Positions 16,363-24,317 of a DNA stretch of 64,000 nt are shown piece after piece; positions within the stretch are counted from its first letter, which is position 1, and the number at the start of each line of letters is the position of its first letter. Source of the DNA: a virus; the IMG/VR virus record IMGVR_UViG_3300017987_000085, positions 1-64,000 of that record. One strand, written 5' to 3'. The position numbers were made by a program, and so were the translations under genes. The notes beneath the pieces were generated by a model that saw only the letters and a list, made by a program, of their open reading frames with translations, was not told the origin of the DNA and searched no databases.

Positions 16363-16449
16363 ATGAAGGTACTGAGCGAACAACAGAGAGTTAGCTTTCG
16401 GAAAGTAGCGGATCGAAGAGTACATGCGGGACTAGGAGGAGGACTATGA
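16363..16449 (+). CDS. 28-residue hypothetical peptide
   Basis: The ATG has a good site, AAGGAGAAACC. The peptide is polar and basic. The same frame is open back to a GTG at 16150 that overlaps the previous stop, giving a possible 99-residue protein, but that extension has odd composition and no motif. The 209-nt stretch before 16363 otherwise shows no clear gene. Confidence 0.35.
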   Translation: MKVLSEQQRVSFRKVADRRVHAGLGGGL

Positions 16450-16901
16450 AGACGCTCGATCTTAAGCGGTGTGTGATGTGCGGATGGGTTGGGACAAGCG
16501 AACAGATGGCTAGTGGCAGTACATCGGAGTCGAAGGGGTATGATTTCTGCCCGGGTTGTGGGGCAGACGATTTCGAGGAGGTTATTGCTACCGGGACGCC
16601 AATCATCATTGAAACACGTTGCGGTGAAGCCAAGAGTGATTGGGGTGTATCTCTGAGCGGCAGCAGCCATCCAGACAAAGCAGATTATCTGGCGTGCGCA
16701 GACGCTACCCAGGCTCACTACTTTGCGGAACTGCTGTTGATCGCTCGGGGGGAACTCCTTGCAGAACGAGTGCTGCTGCACCTGCTATCTGCGACAACTC
16801 TGCTTGGTGAAGAGTCGGTAAAGATTCCAGTGCGTTTCAAGGATAAGCAGTTCGTTGTCTCAATGTTCGCGGAGTTGGCCAGTGAGGACGACGCGAGATG
16901 A
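16446..16901 (+). CDS. zinc-ribbon hypothetical protein
   Basis: A GGAGGAGGACT leader precedes the ATG. In 151 residues the N-terminal CVMCGW and CPGCGADDF pairs (residues 9 to about 39) form a zinc ribbon, followed by an alpha-helical domain (AHYFAELLLIARGELLAERV). The layout occurs in phage proteins of unknown role near DNA-modification genes. Confidence 0.65.
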   Translation: MKTLDLKRCVMCGWVGTSEQMASGSTSESKGYDFCPGCGADDFEEVIATGTPIIIETRCGEAKSDWGVSLSGSSHPDKADYLACADATQAHYFAELLLIARGELLAERVLLHLLSATTLLGEESVKIPVRFKDKQFVVSMFAELASEDDAR

Positions 16902-16920
16902 CCAACGGGGCGGCTGCGGC

Positions 16921-17100
16921 ATGAACAAGCAAGCCCAACGCAAGGTGAAGACGTGGTGCAGTCTGACGTTCACACCTAGCGCAATGCAGACATTCGGCAC
17001 ACGGTGGATGTATGCACGCTACGTCCGACGATTCCTTGCACGGCATCATCGCTATCCGTTGCCGCAGGACTGGCCTGGGAAGCGGCGGCGGGGGAAATGA
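16921..17100 (+). CDS. 59-residue basic hypothetical protein
   Basis: The frame starts right after a stop at 16920-16922 and is rich in Arg/Lys (MYARYVRRFLARHHRYPLPQ). Its charge suggests nucleic-acid binding. No family is recognised. Confidence 0.45.
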   Translation: MNKQAQRKVKTWCSLTFTPSAMQTFGTRWMYARYVRRFLARHHRYPLPQDWPGKRRRGK

Positions 17101-17148
17101 AGGCGAGGAGCACGATTCGCTCCATGTTGAGTAAGTAGCGCCAAAAGG

Positions 17149-17298
17149 GTGGCTGTGGTGTGGAAGGACATGCAAGGGACGATGTTTGGTTGCCCACGAG
17201 CCAAACGGACCTGGCGAATCGTGGAAGGCCGTGCACGGCAGTGCGTTAGCCGGGGCAGAGTCGGCCAGCCACCTAACGGCGCCGAAGGGAAGCAATGA
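17149..17298 (+). CDS. 49-residue basic hypothetical protein
   Basis: A GTG start is used after AAAAGG; the stop overlaps the ATG of the head morphogenesis gene as ATGA, which favours a real gene. The peptide is basic (CPRAKRTWRIVEGRARQCVS). The start codon is uncertain. Confidence 0.4.
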   Translation: MAVVWKDMQGTMFGCPRAKRTWRIVEGRARQCVSRGRVGQPPNGAEGKQ

Positions 17299-18953
17299 AG
17301 CGAACGACAACCCTTGACCATCTTGTAGACTGCCTCTTCGAGGCGTTCGATCCCCGATGGGTGGAGTCCTCAGCCCGACCGGATGTCCAGGCCGTGGTGG
17401 ATGGCTTGCTTGATCTTGAGGTCAAGCAGATCTGGGATGCGTCGAAGGGCGTCATCCGGACGCGACGGAAGCGCCGTCTCGGAATCCGCTTTCCCACGAG
17501 CTACGCGGTCAAGTACAAGCGGTGGATTCAGAGTCATGTGGACGGTGTTCACGAGATTGCCCAGACATGGGTCGAGAACGATCTGGTGCCGGCACTCGAG
17601 GCTCATTTGCAGGAGCGTGGCGACGCACAGTCAAACGTTGCTTCCTCACAAGTCGCGAAGCGAGACGCAGTAGACAAGATCAGCGACAAGCTCGATGAAC
17701 TGAAGAATCTCTTCTATTCGTTGGCAACGGTAGATGCGCTACAGCAGCAGGTCGAGGACTACTCGCGGATGATGCTCGAGTACTCCAAGCGTAGCTGGGC
17801 TCGATCGATTCATCAGATTCGCAAGCTTGATCCGCTGACCAACGACGCGGCGCTTGAGGAGATTCTGAAAGCCCATGTCCATGAGAACGTCCGGCTGATC
17901 AAGTCGATCCCCGAGAAGTACTTCGGTGACGTCGAACGTGTCGTGATGGATGGTGTCCGTAAGGGCAAGGGCATCAAGGAAATCACCGATGAGATTACGA
18001 AGGTGTATCCGTCGAAGACTGCCGGACTGATTGCCCGCGACCAATGCGGGTCGTTCTGTGGCGCATTGTCTCGGGAGCAGTTCAACCAGGCAGGGCTGAA
18101 GACCTACATCTGGCGGAACATGCAGGATGAGCGTGTTCGCGGTAACCCCATGGGGCGTTTTCCGAATGCGAAGCCAAGTCACTGGGACCGCGAGGGGAAG
18201 GTCTTCGCCTGGGATGAAGCAAACGGCGAAATTCCCAGCGATGGACATCCTGGCTTTCCGATTGCCTGCAGATGCTGGGCACAGGTCCAGGAGGAGGAAG
18301 CGCTTTACGATCCTGAGAACACTGTTCAGCCTGGGGAGTTCTACGATGAGCTGCCAGAATCGAAACTTCTCGTGCAACCTGGTAGGCCAACGCCGTCGAA
18401 ACCGAAGAGCTCGGCGAGCCCTCGTTCAAAACCTGTTGAGAAAGATTCGCTCGAAACGGCAATTGCGCAAGCAACAGCTGATCTGCACCGGCCCAGCAAG
18501 CCGCGTGTACGGGAGAAGTGCTGGGTGATTGGTTCGGGAGGAGAGGTTCGCCTGACTAAGATCGGAGGAAAACACTCCATTGAGCATACGGCAGATGAAG
18601 TGCGCGTGATGAGGGATGCTATCTACGTGCATAATCATCCGAGTGGTGTCTCTTTGTCGATTCAGGATGTCTATTTCGCGCAACGTGCTGGCATACGCGA
18701 GATTCGGGCAATCGGAAGCAAGTACAGCTACTCTGCCTGTTGGGAAGGGGAGATGCCATCGAAGTTCACCTGGGTAGCAACTGCGCAAGATATTGACCAC
18801 GCACTGTACCGGAAATACCGAGTTTTGGTGAATAGCGGCAAGCTGCCGCCGGTGGAGGCGAGCATGCAACACCAACACGAACTGTGGACAGAGTTCGCAG
18901 AGAAGATGAAGGATCTAGGGCACAAGTTTGTCTACAGGAGGTGGCTGACATGA
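17295..18953 (+). CDS. MuF/SPP1-gp7-like head protein with C-terminal JAB-like domain
   Basis: This 552-residue protein has an alpha-helical N-terminus and then the head-morphogenesis domain at about residues 210-335: LIARDQCGSFCGALSREQF, the MQDERVRGNPMG turn and the closing GHPGFPIACRCWAQV. After a polar linker comes a second domain with IYVHNHPSGVSLSIQDVYFA (His446, His448, Asp458), close to the JAB/JAMM metalloprotease motif but one residue shorter between the second His and Asp. MuF proteins sit inside the virion on the portal and often carry enzymatic or toxin C-termini that may enter the host with DNA. Confidence 0.85.
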   Translation: MKRTTTLDHLVDCLFEAFDPRWVESSARPDVQAVVDGLLDLEVKQIWDASKGVIRTRRKRRLGIRFPTSYAVKYKRWIQSHVDGVHEIAQTWVENDLVPALEAHLQERGDAQSNVASSQVAKRDAVDKISDKLDELKNLFYSLATVDALQQQVEDYSRMMLEYSKRSWARSIHQIRKLDPLTNDAALEEILKAHVHENVRLIKSIPEKYFGDVERVVMDGVRKGKGIKEITDEITKVYPSKTAGLIARDQCGSFCGALSREQFNQAGLKTYIWRNMQDERVRGNPMGRFPNAKPSHWDREGKVFAWDEANGEIPSDGHPGFPIACRCWAQVQEEEALYDPENTVQPGEFYDELPESKLLVQPGRPTPSKPKSSASPRSKPVEKDSLETAIAQATADLHRPSKPRVREKCWVIGSGGEVRLTKIGGKHSIEHTADEVRVMRDAIYVHNHPSGVSLSIQDVYFAQRAGIREIRAIGSKYSYSACWEGEMPSKFTWVATAQDIDHALYRKYRVLVNSGKLPPVEASMQHQHELWTEFAEKMKDLGHKFVYRRWLT

Positions 18954-19156
18954 ACGAAGGGTTTGCGCTCGACGATCAAGAAGTCAGTCGGTTGAAGTAC
19001 AGCAGCGTGTGTTCGAAATGCAAACATTTGCGCGAGCTGTGGAGCTGCAAGGCATTCGATGAGATCCCTCTTGAGATCTGGAATGGCGAGAACGACCACA
19101 CTGAGCCATACCCGGGAGACCACGGGATCCAGTTCGAGAAAGCGGAGAGTGAGTAA
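18950..19156 (+). CDS. small Cys-containing phage protein (CKAF...GDxGI family)
   Basis: The start overlaps the MuF stop by 4 nt. The 68 residues match a recurring family of small proteins near phage head genes: CSKCKHLRELWSCKAFDEIP, then EIWNGENDHTEPYPGDHGI and a Phe/Glu end. The Cys residues may bind metal. The function of the family is not known. Confidence 0.75.
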   Translation: MNEGFALDDQEVSRLKYSSVCSKCKHLRELWSCKAFDEIPLEIWNGENDHTEPYPGDHGIQFEKAESE

Positions 19157-19332
19157 TGGATGCGTGGCTTCTTTTCCTGTGGGCGACTCCTGAGAGGGGT
19201 GCACGCCGCCGTGGCCAGGGGAAGCGATTCGATCCAGCCTACCGTTCGTCAAGGCATGTGGCGACGAAGGCCAAGAAGCAGAAGCGCAAGGCGGGGCAGG
19301 CTTCGAAACGACGGAATCGGAGGCGGAAGTGA
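19156..19332 (+). CDS. 58-residue hydrophobic-start, basic-tail protein
   Basis: The reading frame starts in the stop region of the upstream gene (TAATGG) and its own stop overlaps the next GTG (GTGA). It begins MDAWLLFLWATPE and becomes strongly basic (KAKKQKRKAGQASKRRNRRR). The tail suggests nucleic-acid contact. No family is recognised. Confidence 0.5.
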   Translation: MDAWLLFLWATPERGARRRGQGKRFDPAYRSSRHVATKAKKQKRKAGQASKRRNRRRK

Positions 19333-19520
19333 ATGCCACGGAGCAACTGTGTCGGCTGAGGCTCAGCCCCAGCGGCAACGAATCATGCGATCGCATCACG
19401 CTGGCTTGCGTCATCTGCGTGTGGAAGCTTGCTCGAGCGATGGGATTTACTCCGCTGGTACCGGATCCGTCCCCGCGGCTTGATCCTGTTCCCTGCGCGG
19501 AGTGGGTCGATGACGCGTGA
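19329..19520 (+). CDS. 63-residue hypothetical protein
   Basis: The GTG start overlaps the previous stop and the stop overlaps the next GTG. The four Cys (CRL, SCD, ACVICVW) could bind metal. Otherwise nothing is recognised. Confidence 0.5.
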   Translation: MNATEQLCRLRLSPSGNESCDRITLACVICVWKLARAMGFTPLVPDPSPRLDPVPCAEWVDDA

Positions 19521-20023
19521 AAGCCAAGGGCTACATCGAGCAGATGCGCGGTGCTGAGCGGAAGGTAGGCTTCAGCGGGGCGGCTCATCAGTTGGTCTGC
19601 GACCTACTCTACGAAGTGAATGAGATTCGCCTTCAGCGCAATGCACGATCGCGTGATGCTATCGGCGCGATCTTCCGCGAGCAGGATCAGAAGTGGACGG
19701 CAATCTGCCGGTTGGACAAACGGCTGGATCCGGAGGGCTTCCGCCGACTGCTGAAACGCGAGTTTCTTGAGGTATGGGATCTGTGGCGCAGTTCGTCGCG
19801 GCCGCCAAAGGAGCCGACATTGCGAGAGGAGGAGAATGGCCATCCAAGACCTGAAGAAGCTACTGAGGAGATACCGGTTCCGATACACGAGCGAGCGGGA
19901 GCTGCAAGACGGGATCGAGACAATGCTGACGCAGGAAGGGCTTCCATTCCAACGCGAAGCAAGCGTCGTCGGCGGGGCAATCGATTTCTTAGTTGGCTCC
20001 GTCGGGGTCGAAGTGAAGATTGA
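19517..20023 (+). CDS. 168-residue hypothetical protein
   Basis: The first 85 residues are helical and charged (AHQLVCDLLYEVNEIRLQRN, then RLLKREFLEVWDLWR). The second half is low-complexity, acidic and then basic, and its DNA overlaps the nuclease-like gene at 19836. The true C-terminus may be less important than the N-terminal domain. No family is recognised. Confidence 0.5.
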   Translation: MKAKGYIEQMRGAERKVGFSGAAHQLVCDLLYEVNEIRLQRNARSRDAIGAIFREQDQKWTAICRLDKRLDPEGFRRLLKREFLEVWDLWRSSSRPPKEPTLREEENGHPRPEEATEEIPVPIHERAGAARRDRDNADAGRASIPTRSKRRRRGNRFLSWLRRGRSED

Positions 20024-20057
20024 TGGCAGCACTGCAGATCTCATTCGACTACGATGA
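19836..20057 (+). CDS. PD-(D/E)XK nuclease-like fragment
   Basis: A strong site, GAGGAGGAG, precedes the ATG. The 73-residue protein holds an N-terminal helix pair (RYRFRYTSERELQDGIETML) and the nuclease core GGAIDFLVGSVGVEVKIDGS, matching the D-(x)n-ExK strand-turn-strand of restriction-endonuclease-like enzymes. Family members continue with a helix carrying a conserved Gln/Arg, but here a stop follows ten residues after the ExK. It may be truncated or decayed. Confidence 0.55.
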   Translation: MAIQDLKKLLRRYRFRYTSERELQDGIETMLTQEGLPFQREASVVGGAIDFLVGSVGVEVKIDGSTADLIRLR

Positions 20058-20107
20058 GACCTTCGCTTCAATCCTCAAGGGGTTGTGGTGAAGCGCTGAG
20101 TGAACTC

Positions 20108-20135
20108 TCGCAACAGAAGGATTCTTTTGTTGCGA
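20108..20135 (+). other. hairpin in a gene-poor stretch
   Basis: Arms TCGCAACA and TGTTGCGA form an 8-bp stem with a 12-nt loop. No T-run follows, so it is not a clear terminator. It sits in the 200-nt gap between the nuclease-like gene and the promoter at 20.21 kb. Apart from one possible 22-codon frame (20023-20091), nothing else is seen there. Confidence 0.45.
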
Positions 20136-20209
20136 AAGACCCAAGGCGCGAGACACGTGATAGGGACAGGGTTTCCAGGTGATTCAATGGGCCAAACTGC
20201 AGCGATGGC

Positions 20210-20251
20210 TTGACCTCTTCGTGTGTATCTGTATACTAATCTTAGTGTATA
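20210..20251 (+). promoter_or_regulatory. sigma70-type promoter with inverted repeat over -10
   Basis: TTGACC (20210-20215), a 16-nt spacer and TATACT (20232-20237). The -10 is part of an imperfect inverted repeat, TATACTAATCTTAGTGTATA (20232-20251). The half-site ATACTA also forms the operator-like repeat at 51.61 kb. It should drive the gene at 20273. Confidence 0.7.
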
Positions 20252-20272
20252 GAACCACAGAAGGGGGATGTC

Positions 20273-20488
20273 ATGACCACAGCAACGGTCGACCGCACGG
20301 AAACGCTTCGAGATCTCTATGTGCAACATCGACTCGACGAGTTGTGTCATGGTGGCATTTCGCCGGCGGGATGTTTCTGGTGCGGTGGGCGGCACCCGAG
20401 TGACTGCTGTCCTCAGCAACGTGGGGAGATAACAGAGCTCTCCGATGCGCCGGGCATGCTGGTTGTGAGGCAACGCAGTTTCTTGTAG
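20273..20488 (+). CDS. 71-residue protein with zinc-knuckle-like motif
   Basis: First gene after the promoter, with AAGGGGGATG as ribosome site. The centre CFWCGGRHPSDCC resembles a CCHC zinc knuckle, which in other proteins binds single-stranded nucleic acid. It is followed in the same frame, just after its stop, by the AbrB-like gene. Confidence 0.6.
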   Translation: MTTATVDRTETLRDLYVQHRLDELCHGGISPAGCFWCGGRHPSDCCPQQRGEITELSDAPGMLVVRQRSFL

Positions 20489-20503
20489 CGAGGGAGGTCA
20501 GGG

Positions 20504-20695
20504 CTGAACGCAAGGGCGAACGAGACCAAGGTACAGAAGCGCCGGGATGGCCAATGCTTTACAGCCGTGCCGGCGTTTGTGCGTGATGACATGCGCCTTG
20601 AGGGCGGATCGCTCCTCAAGTGGACCCCCGTCGGACCGGGGCGGTGGCAGATTGAGGTGTCGGGGTTTGAGGAGCCGAAGAGGGGGGGAGAATGA
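20504..20695 (+). CDS. AbrB/SpoVT-like transcription regulator
   Basis: The 63-residue frame reads ETKVQKRRDGQCFTAVPAFV, RDDMRLEGGSLLKWTP and GPGRWQIEVSGF, the swapped-hairpin AbrB pattern (short strand, P-x-x-V/F-R, L-x-x-G-x-x-L-x-W). The only start before the domain is CTG at 20504, with GGGAGG six bases upstream; the stop of the previous gene lies in the same frame just before it. Small AbrB proteins act as DNA-binding dimers, often as antitoxins. The rare start codon should be tested. Confidence 0.65.
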   Translation: MNARANETKVQKRRDGQCFTAVPAFVRDDMRLEGGSLLKWTPVGPGRWQIEVSGFEEPKRGGE

Positions 20696-20853
20696 ATCGT
20701 CGAAGGCGTAACCAGGTGCTACCTCTCAGTACGCCATGGTGGTGGAGGGCGTGGCGAAGAAGCTGGTTTCGTAGCTTATGGTGGAGACATTGGGGCATCA
20801 GGAAGTATCGATTCACTCCCAGCATGGATCTAAGAACACGCCACGATAACTAG
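20692..20853 (+). CDS. 53-residue Trp/Arg-rich peptide
   Basis: It overlaps the AbrB-like stop (AATGA) and has GGGGGGGAG as ribosome site. The middle is extraordinary: STPWWWRAWRRSWFRSLWW, an alternating aromatic/basic stretch like membrane-active cationic peptides. It could insert into or bind the membrane or cell wall, for example in lysis. This is inference from composition only. Confidence 0.5.
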   Translation: MNRRRRNQVLPLSTPWWWRAWRRSWFRSLWWRHWGIRKYRFTPSMDLRTRHDN

Positions 20854-20875
20854 AGAATCAGGGGAGGAGGAACAA

Positions 20876-21703
20876 GTGGGCAAGTATCCAGTAGGCACAC
20901 TAACGCCAGCAGCCGAGCATCCCATCATCTATCGCGGCGACATGGTCCGGGCAATACGTGAGGATCGGAAGACGCAGACGCGGCGGCTCCGTGGGCTTCG
21001 CAAGATCAACGCGAGGCCAGACGAGTGGATGCTGGTAGAGGTTCGATCCGATGGTTCGTCAGCTGTGTTCGCGTGGAAGGGGTCCACGGCGGGGAATGTC
21101 GACGTCGCTGAGATCCGCTGCCCGTGGCACATCGGAGATCACTTGTGGGTCCGGGAGGCATGCCGCGCTGAGGAGCTAGAAACCGGGCAAGATGGAGTAC
21201 GGTATCTGGCGGACGACCAATTCATCCCAATCCCCAACAGTAAGGCTATAGCCGACGTCTGGGGTGACCTCTACTGGTACAGGGCAAAGAAACGTGAGGA
21301 TGGTCTAGGCAAGGTTGTCCCTTCTATCCACATGCCCCGTTGGGCATCGCGAATCGATCTTGAGGTAACGGGCTTCTGGTATGAGCGGGTTCAGGACATC
21401 CATAAATTAGAGGCGGTTGAAGAGGGCGTGGAGTATCGAGACGGATACTGGCTGGGTGGTATCCATCCTGTCAAGGGATCTCTGCAGCGTTGGTCAACAG
21501 CGCGACAGGCGTTTGCGAAGCTCAGGGATTCCATCCACGAAACCCCACGTCCAATCAAGAAGCGCCGAGTGATCACCCACTACGTCTCCCATCCCTGGGA
21601 GAGCATCCAGGAGGACCGCACGTATCGGGGCAAGCCGTGGTACGTACGCGGGAACCCGTGGGTGTTGGCAACGACGTTCCGGCGGATTGAGGGAGGAGCA
21701 TGA
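20876..21703 (+). CDS. ASCH-domain-like phage protein
   Basis: A GTG start follows the recurrent leader GGGGAGGAGGAACAA. In 275 residues one sees VRAIREDRKTQTRRLRGL, PWHIGDHLWVREACR, IHMPRWASRIDLEVTGFWYE and VQDIHKLEAVEEGVEYRDG, the ordered motifs of a widespread phage ASCH/PUA-like protein that probably binds RNA or modified bases. It overlaps the next gene by 4 nt. The activity is not known. Confidence 0.75.
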   Translation: MGKYPVGTLTPAAEHPIIYRGDMVRAIREDRKTQTRRLRGLRKINARPDEWMLVEVRSDGSSAVFAWKGSTAGNVDVAEIRCPWHIGDHLWVREACRAEELETGQDGVRYLADDQFIPIPNSKAIADVWGDLYWYRAKKREDGLGKVVPSIHMPRWASRIDLEVTGFWYERVQDIHKLEAVEEGVEYRDGYWLGGIHPVKGSLQRWSTARQAFAKLRDSIHETPRPIKKRRVITHYVSHPWESIQEDRTYRGKPWYVRGNPWVLATTFRRIEGGA

Positions 21704-22131
21704 TCAAGACAAGTGGAGTCGTGAGGCAAGAGATTACCTTGCAGACGCAGCCCGACATGAAGACATGCGGTCATGCATGCCTAGCCATGGTCCTGGCCGT
21801 ACCGGTGGAGAGCATCATCGATCGCTACGGCGGGGAGGTGTTGTCTGTTCAAGAGATGTGCTCAGCGTTGGAGGAATGCGGCGTTACATGGGATCGGCTT
21901 GTGTTCGGTACGATCATGCACGCCGGTTGGTACATTTTGTCAGCGCCTAGCCTCAACATCCGTGCCGGTATGCACTATCTGATCATTCGCTTTGAACAAG
22001 ACGGCACAATCGTGGTCTTCGATCCGGCGATGGGGACGAAGTACCAGCCGGACGGTGGAGACCTAATCAGTTGGTCCGATGTGTTTCCATTCTTACCTGG
22101 AGGGCAACTTCCAGGAGGTGACGGAGAGTGA
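21700..22131 (+). CDS. C39-like papain-fold peptidase
   Basis: The protein has 143 residues. PDMKTCGHACLAMVLAVPVE (Cys23 as nucleophile), HYLIIRF (His near residue 92) and VVFDPAMGT (Asp near 107) form the Cys-His-Asp triad in C39 order. C39 peptidases trim double-glycine leaders; lone phage members may instead cut cell-wall or other peptides. No transporter domain is attached. It sits between ASCH and Gp37/Gp68 genes with ATGA-type overlaps on both sides. Confidence 0.7.
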   Translation: MIKTSGVVRQEITLQTQPDMKTCGHACLAMVLAVPVESIIDRYGGEVLSVQEMCSALEECGVTWDRLVFGTIMHAGWYILSAPSLNIRAGMHYLIIRFEQDGTIVVFDPAMGTKYQPDGGDLISWSDVFPFLPGGQLPGGDGE

Positions 22132-23510
22132 GTCTTACCACGATCGAATGGGCAGACCGTACATGGAATCCAATCACAGGCTGCACGCCTGTCTCAGAGG
22201 GCTGTGCGCATTGCTATGCCGAGAGGATGGCGAAGCGGCTGAGAGGACGATACGGGTACCCGGCAGACGATCCGTTTCGAGTGACGCTACATCCTGATCG
22301 ACTCGACGAGCCGTTACGCTGGCGAAAGCCATCGATGGTATTTGTGTGCTCGATGGGGGATCTGTTCCACGAGGATGTGCCGGATGAGTTCATCGAGCAG
22401 GTCTTTGGCGTCATGGCGGCGATGTCCGAGCATGTCTTTCTTGTGCTAACCAAGCGACCCTTGCGCATGGCGGCATTCATGGAACGAGGATTCTCCTCAG
22501 AGATGGCAGTCGCCTACGAGGAGATCGGGCAGCGTGATCTCCCGGAGACGATGCGAGAATACGCGCCGGGCGATTCGACGTTCCCGCTGGATCCAGAGCT
22601 TCCACTCCCGAACGTCTGGGCCGGGACATCGGTTGAGAACCAGGCGGCGGCTGACGAGCGGATACCTCATCTACTCCGGACACCTGCGGCAAAGCGGTTT
22701 CTGAGCTGCGAGCCGTTGCTGGGAGAGGTGGATATCGTCGCACCAATTGGCCGTGCGTTTGCGAGGGAATGTGGGATCGATCTTGTTTCGGCACGCCCTG
22801 TTGGTATGGCGGGGCATCACGGCATCGATGGGGCCATCGTCGGCGGAGAATCCGGTCCAGGCGCACGTCCGATGCACCCTGACTGGCCGCGCAGGATAAG
22901 GGACGACTGCGTTGCAGCTGGCGTGCCCTTCTTCTTCAAGCAGTGGGGGGACAACCAAGGCCCCGGGTCGGGGCTCAAAGGACATCCATCATTCGAGGCT
23001 GGTTATCGCCCCGGCGCAAAAAAGGGAGGCCGTCTCCTCGACGGCCGCGAGTGGAACGAGATGCCGAGCCCTACTCGAATCGAAGGAGGAAGCGTGAAGA
23101 CTACGGACCTACAGCGCGAGATGACCCCAAGTGAGAAAGAGATCTCTGCCGAGAAGAAGCGGATCGCGGAGTTGGAGGGGGCGTTGAAGAAGGCGGTGCA
23201 GGTTATCAAACAGTGGCACAACTTGCATGATCAGAACGGGTTCGCTGCAATAAAAGCCCGGATCGCGGAGTTGGAGACGGCCTTACGCGGAATCGGGATC
23301 ATCGCTCTCGACACCAACCAGAGCATAGAGACACAGTTGGACGCCATTGTGGATACGACGGAATCCGCTCTTGCCACAACAAGAGGGAAGGTCGCGATCG
23401 ATCGGGAATTGCTGCATGAGGCATGGCTCTTCCTGGTATCTGGTGTCCCGTGTGATTCAGATGTGCGGGTCACGTGTAACCAGCTCGCGGCGCTGCTGAA
23501 GGAGGAGTGA
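22128..23510 (+). CDS. Gp37/Gp68 (DUF5131) protein fused to a coiled-coil C-terminal part
   Basis: Residues 1 to about 310 are a standard Gp37/Gp68 protein: TIEWADRTWNPITGCTPVSE, GCAHCYAERMA, FVCSMGDLFHEDVP, FLVLTKRP and a closing KGGRLLDGREWNEMP. These normally end there. Here the frame runs on through EGGS and a further 139 residues with coiled coil (KKRIAELEGALKKAVQVIKQ). A GTG at 23094 with AAGGAGGAAGC just upstream could start that second part on its own, so the frame may encode both a fusion and a separate product. Confidence 0.8.
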   Translation: MSLTTIEWADRTWNPITGCTPVSEGCAHCYAERMAKRLRGRYGYPADDPFRVTLHPDRLDEPLRWRKPSMVFVCSMGDLFHEDVPDEFIEQVFGVMAAMSEHVFLVLTKRPLRMAAFMERGFSSEMAVAYEEIGQRDLPETMREYAPGDSTFPLDPELPLPNVWAGTSVENQAAADERIPHLLRTPAAKRFLSCEPLLGEVDIVAPIGRAFARECGIDLVSARPVGMAGHHGIDGAIVGGESGPGARPMHPDWPRRIRDDCVAAGVPFFFKQWGDNQGPGSGLKGHPSFEAGYRPGAKKGGRLLDGREWNEMPSPTRIEGGSVKTTDLQREMTPSEKEISAEKKRIAELEGALKKAVQVIKQWHNLHDQNGFAAIKARIAELETALRGIGIIALDTNQSIETQLDAIVDTTESALATTRGKVAIDRELLHEAWLFLVSGVPCDSDVRVTCNQLAALLKEE

Positions 23511-23577
23511 CATGGAGACCAACCGGAAGATCGCGCAGCGCTGGCGCTGTTCAAGAGCGGACCGAAGGAGGACAGCG

Positions 23578-23949
23578 ATGAATGACATGGTAAACGAGGA
23601 GATCAAGACGTGCCCAACATGCGGCAGGGGTGACGTATGGCAAGAGGCGGTGAATCGAACGCAATACGCCTACGGCAAGGACTGCGAGGCGATTGACTAT
23701 CTGTTGGCAGAGGTATCCGTATTGTTGCTGCCAGGACAGAGCCGGCGACTGACAATCGAGGAATTGATCCGCACCAAGGATGCCCGCATCACGGAGCTGG
23801 AGGGCGAGAATGCGAGGCTGCGAGAGATGTTCAGACCAGTGTCCGGCTCATGGTTTTGGAGAAACTGTCGTGCGAATCGCCGTCGCGAAGGTACGAAATG
23901 CTGTGCCACATGTCCGTTCCGAGAAGAGATTGAGAGGAGTGAGCGATGA
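23578..23949 (+). CDS. zinc-binding, coiled-coil hypothetical protein
   Basis: The ATG at 23578 has AAGGAGGACAGCG upstream; the frame is open from 23512, so a longer form is possible. The 123-residue product has an N-terminal CPTCGRGDVW, a helical middle (RTKDARITELEGENARLREM) and a final CCATCPF. The two Cys pairs probably share a zinc. Function unknown. Confidence 0.6.
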   Translation: MNDMVNEEIKTCPTCGRGDVWQEAVNRTQYAYGKDCEAIDYLLAEVSVLLLPGQSRRLTIEELIRTKDARITELEGENARLREMFRPVSGSWFWRNCRANRRREGTKCCATCPFREEIERSER

Positions 23950-24149
23950 ACGAGATGATTCCTGTTGTGCGAATCACTCCAGGTTATGACCTGGAGGGGA
24001 GTCCGTACATCGTCGCGCTGTCACCACAACATTCGATGGATCTACTGGCTCTGTTTGACGGCGCAGAGACAGGCGAATGGTACCGCTTCGAGTATGTACA
24101 GATGGCGAAGGATGAATATGATGCCCTGCCGGAGTTCACGGGGTTCTAG
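23946..24149 (+). CDS. 67-residue hypothetical protein
   Basis: The start overlaps the upstream stop (ATGA). The acidic sequence includes VRITPGYDLEGSPYIVALSP. No motif is recognised. Confidence 0.55.
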   Translation: MNEMIPVVRITPGYDLEGSPYIVALSPQHSMDLLALFDGAETGEWYRFEYVQMAKDEYDALPEFTGF

Positions 24150-24161
24150 AAGGAGTGAGCG

Positions 24162-24314
24162 ATGGAAGACGACTACCACTCAGACAGCACAGGCGCGATC
24201 TATTGTGACGGGTGCGGCCGTGTGATTGGATGCGTATCTGTATCCCTGGACGGGCATTGCTACTGCCCTCAATGTGCGGAACGAATAGCCCCCGCCGAGG
24301 CAGGAGAGGAGTGA
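24162..24314 (+). CDS. 50-residue zinc-ribbon protein
   Basis: AAGGAGTGAGCG precedes the ATG. The peptide contains CDGCGRVIGC and CYCPQC, a compact zinc ribbon, and ends in AGEE. Its end and leader resemble those of the next genes. Confidence 0.55.
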   Translation: MEDDYHSDSTGAIYCDGCGRVIGCVSVSLDGHCYCPQCAERIAPAEAGEE

Positions 24315-24317
24315 GCT

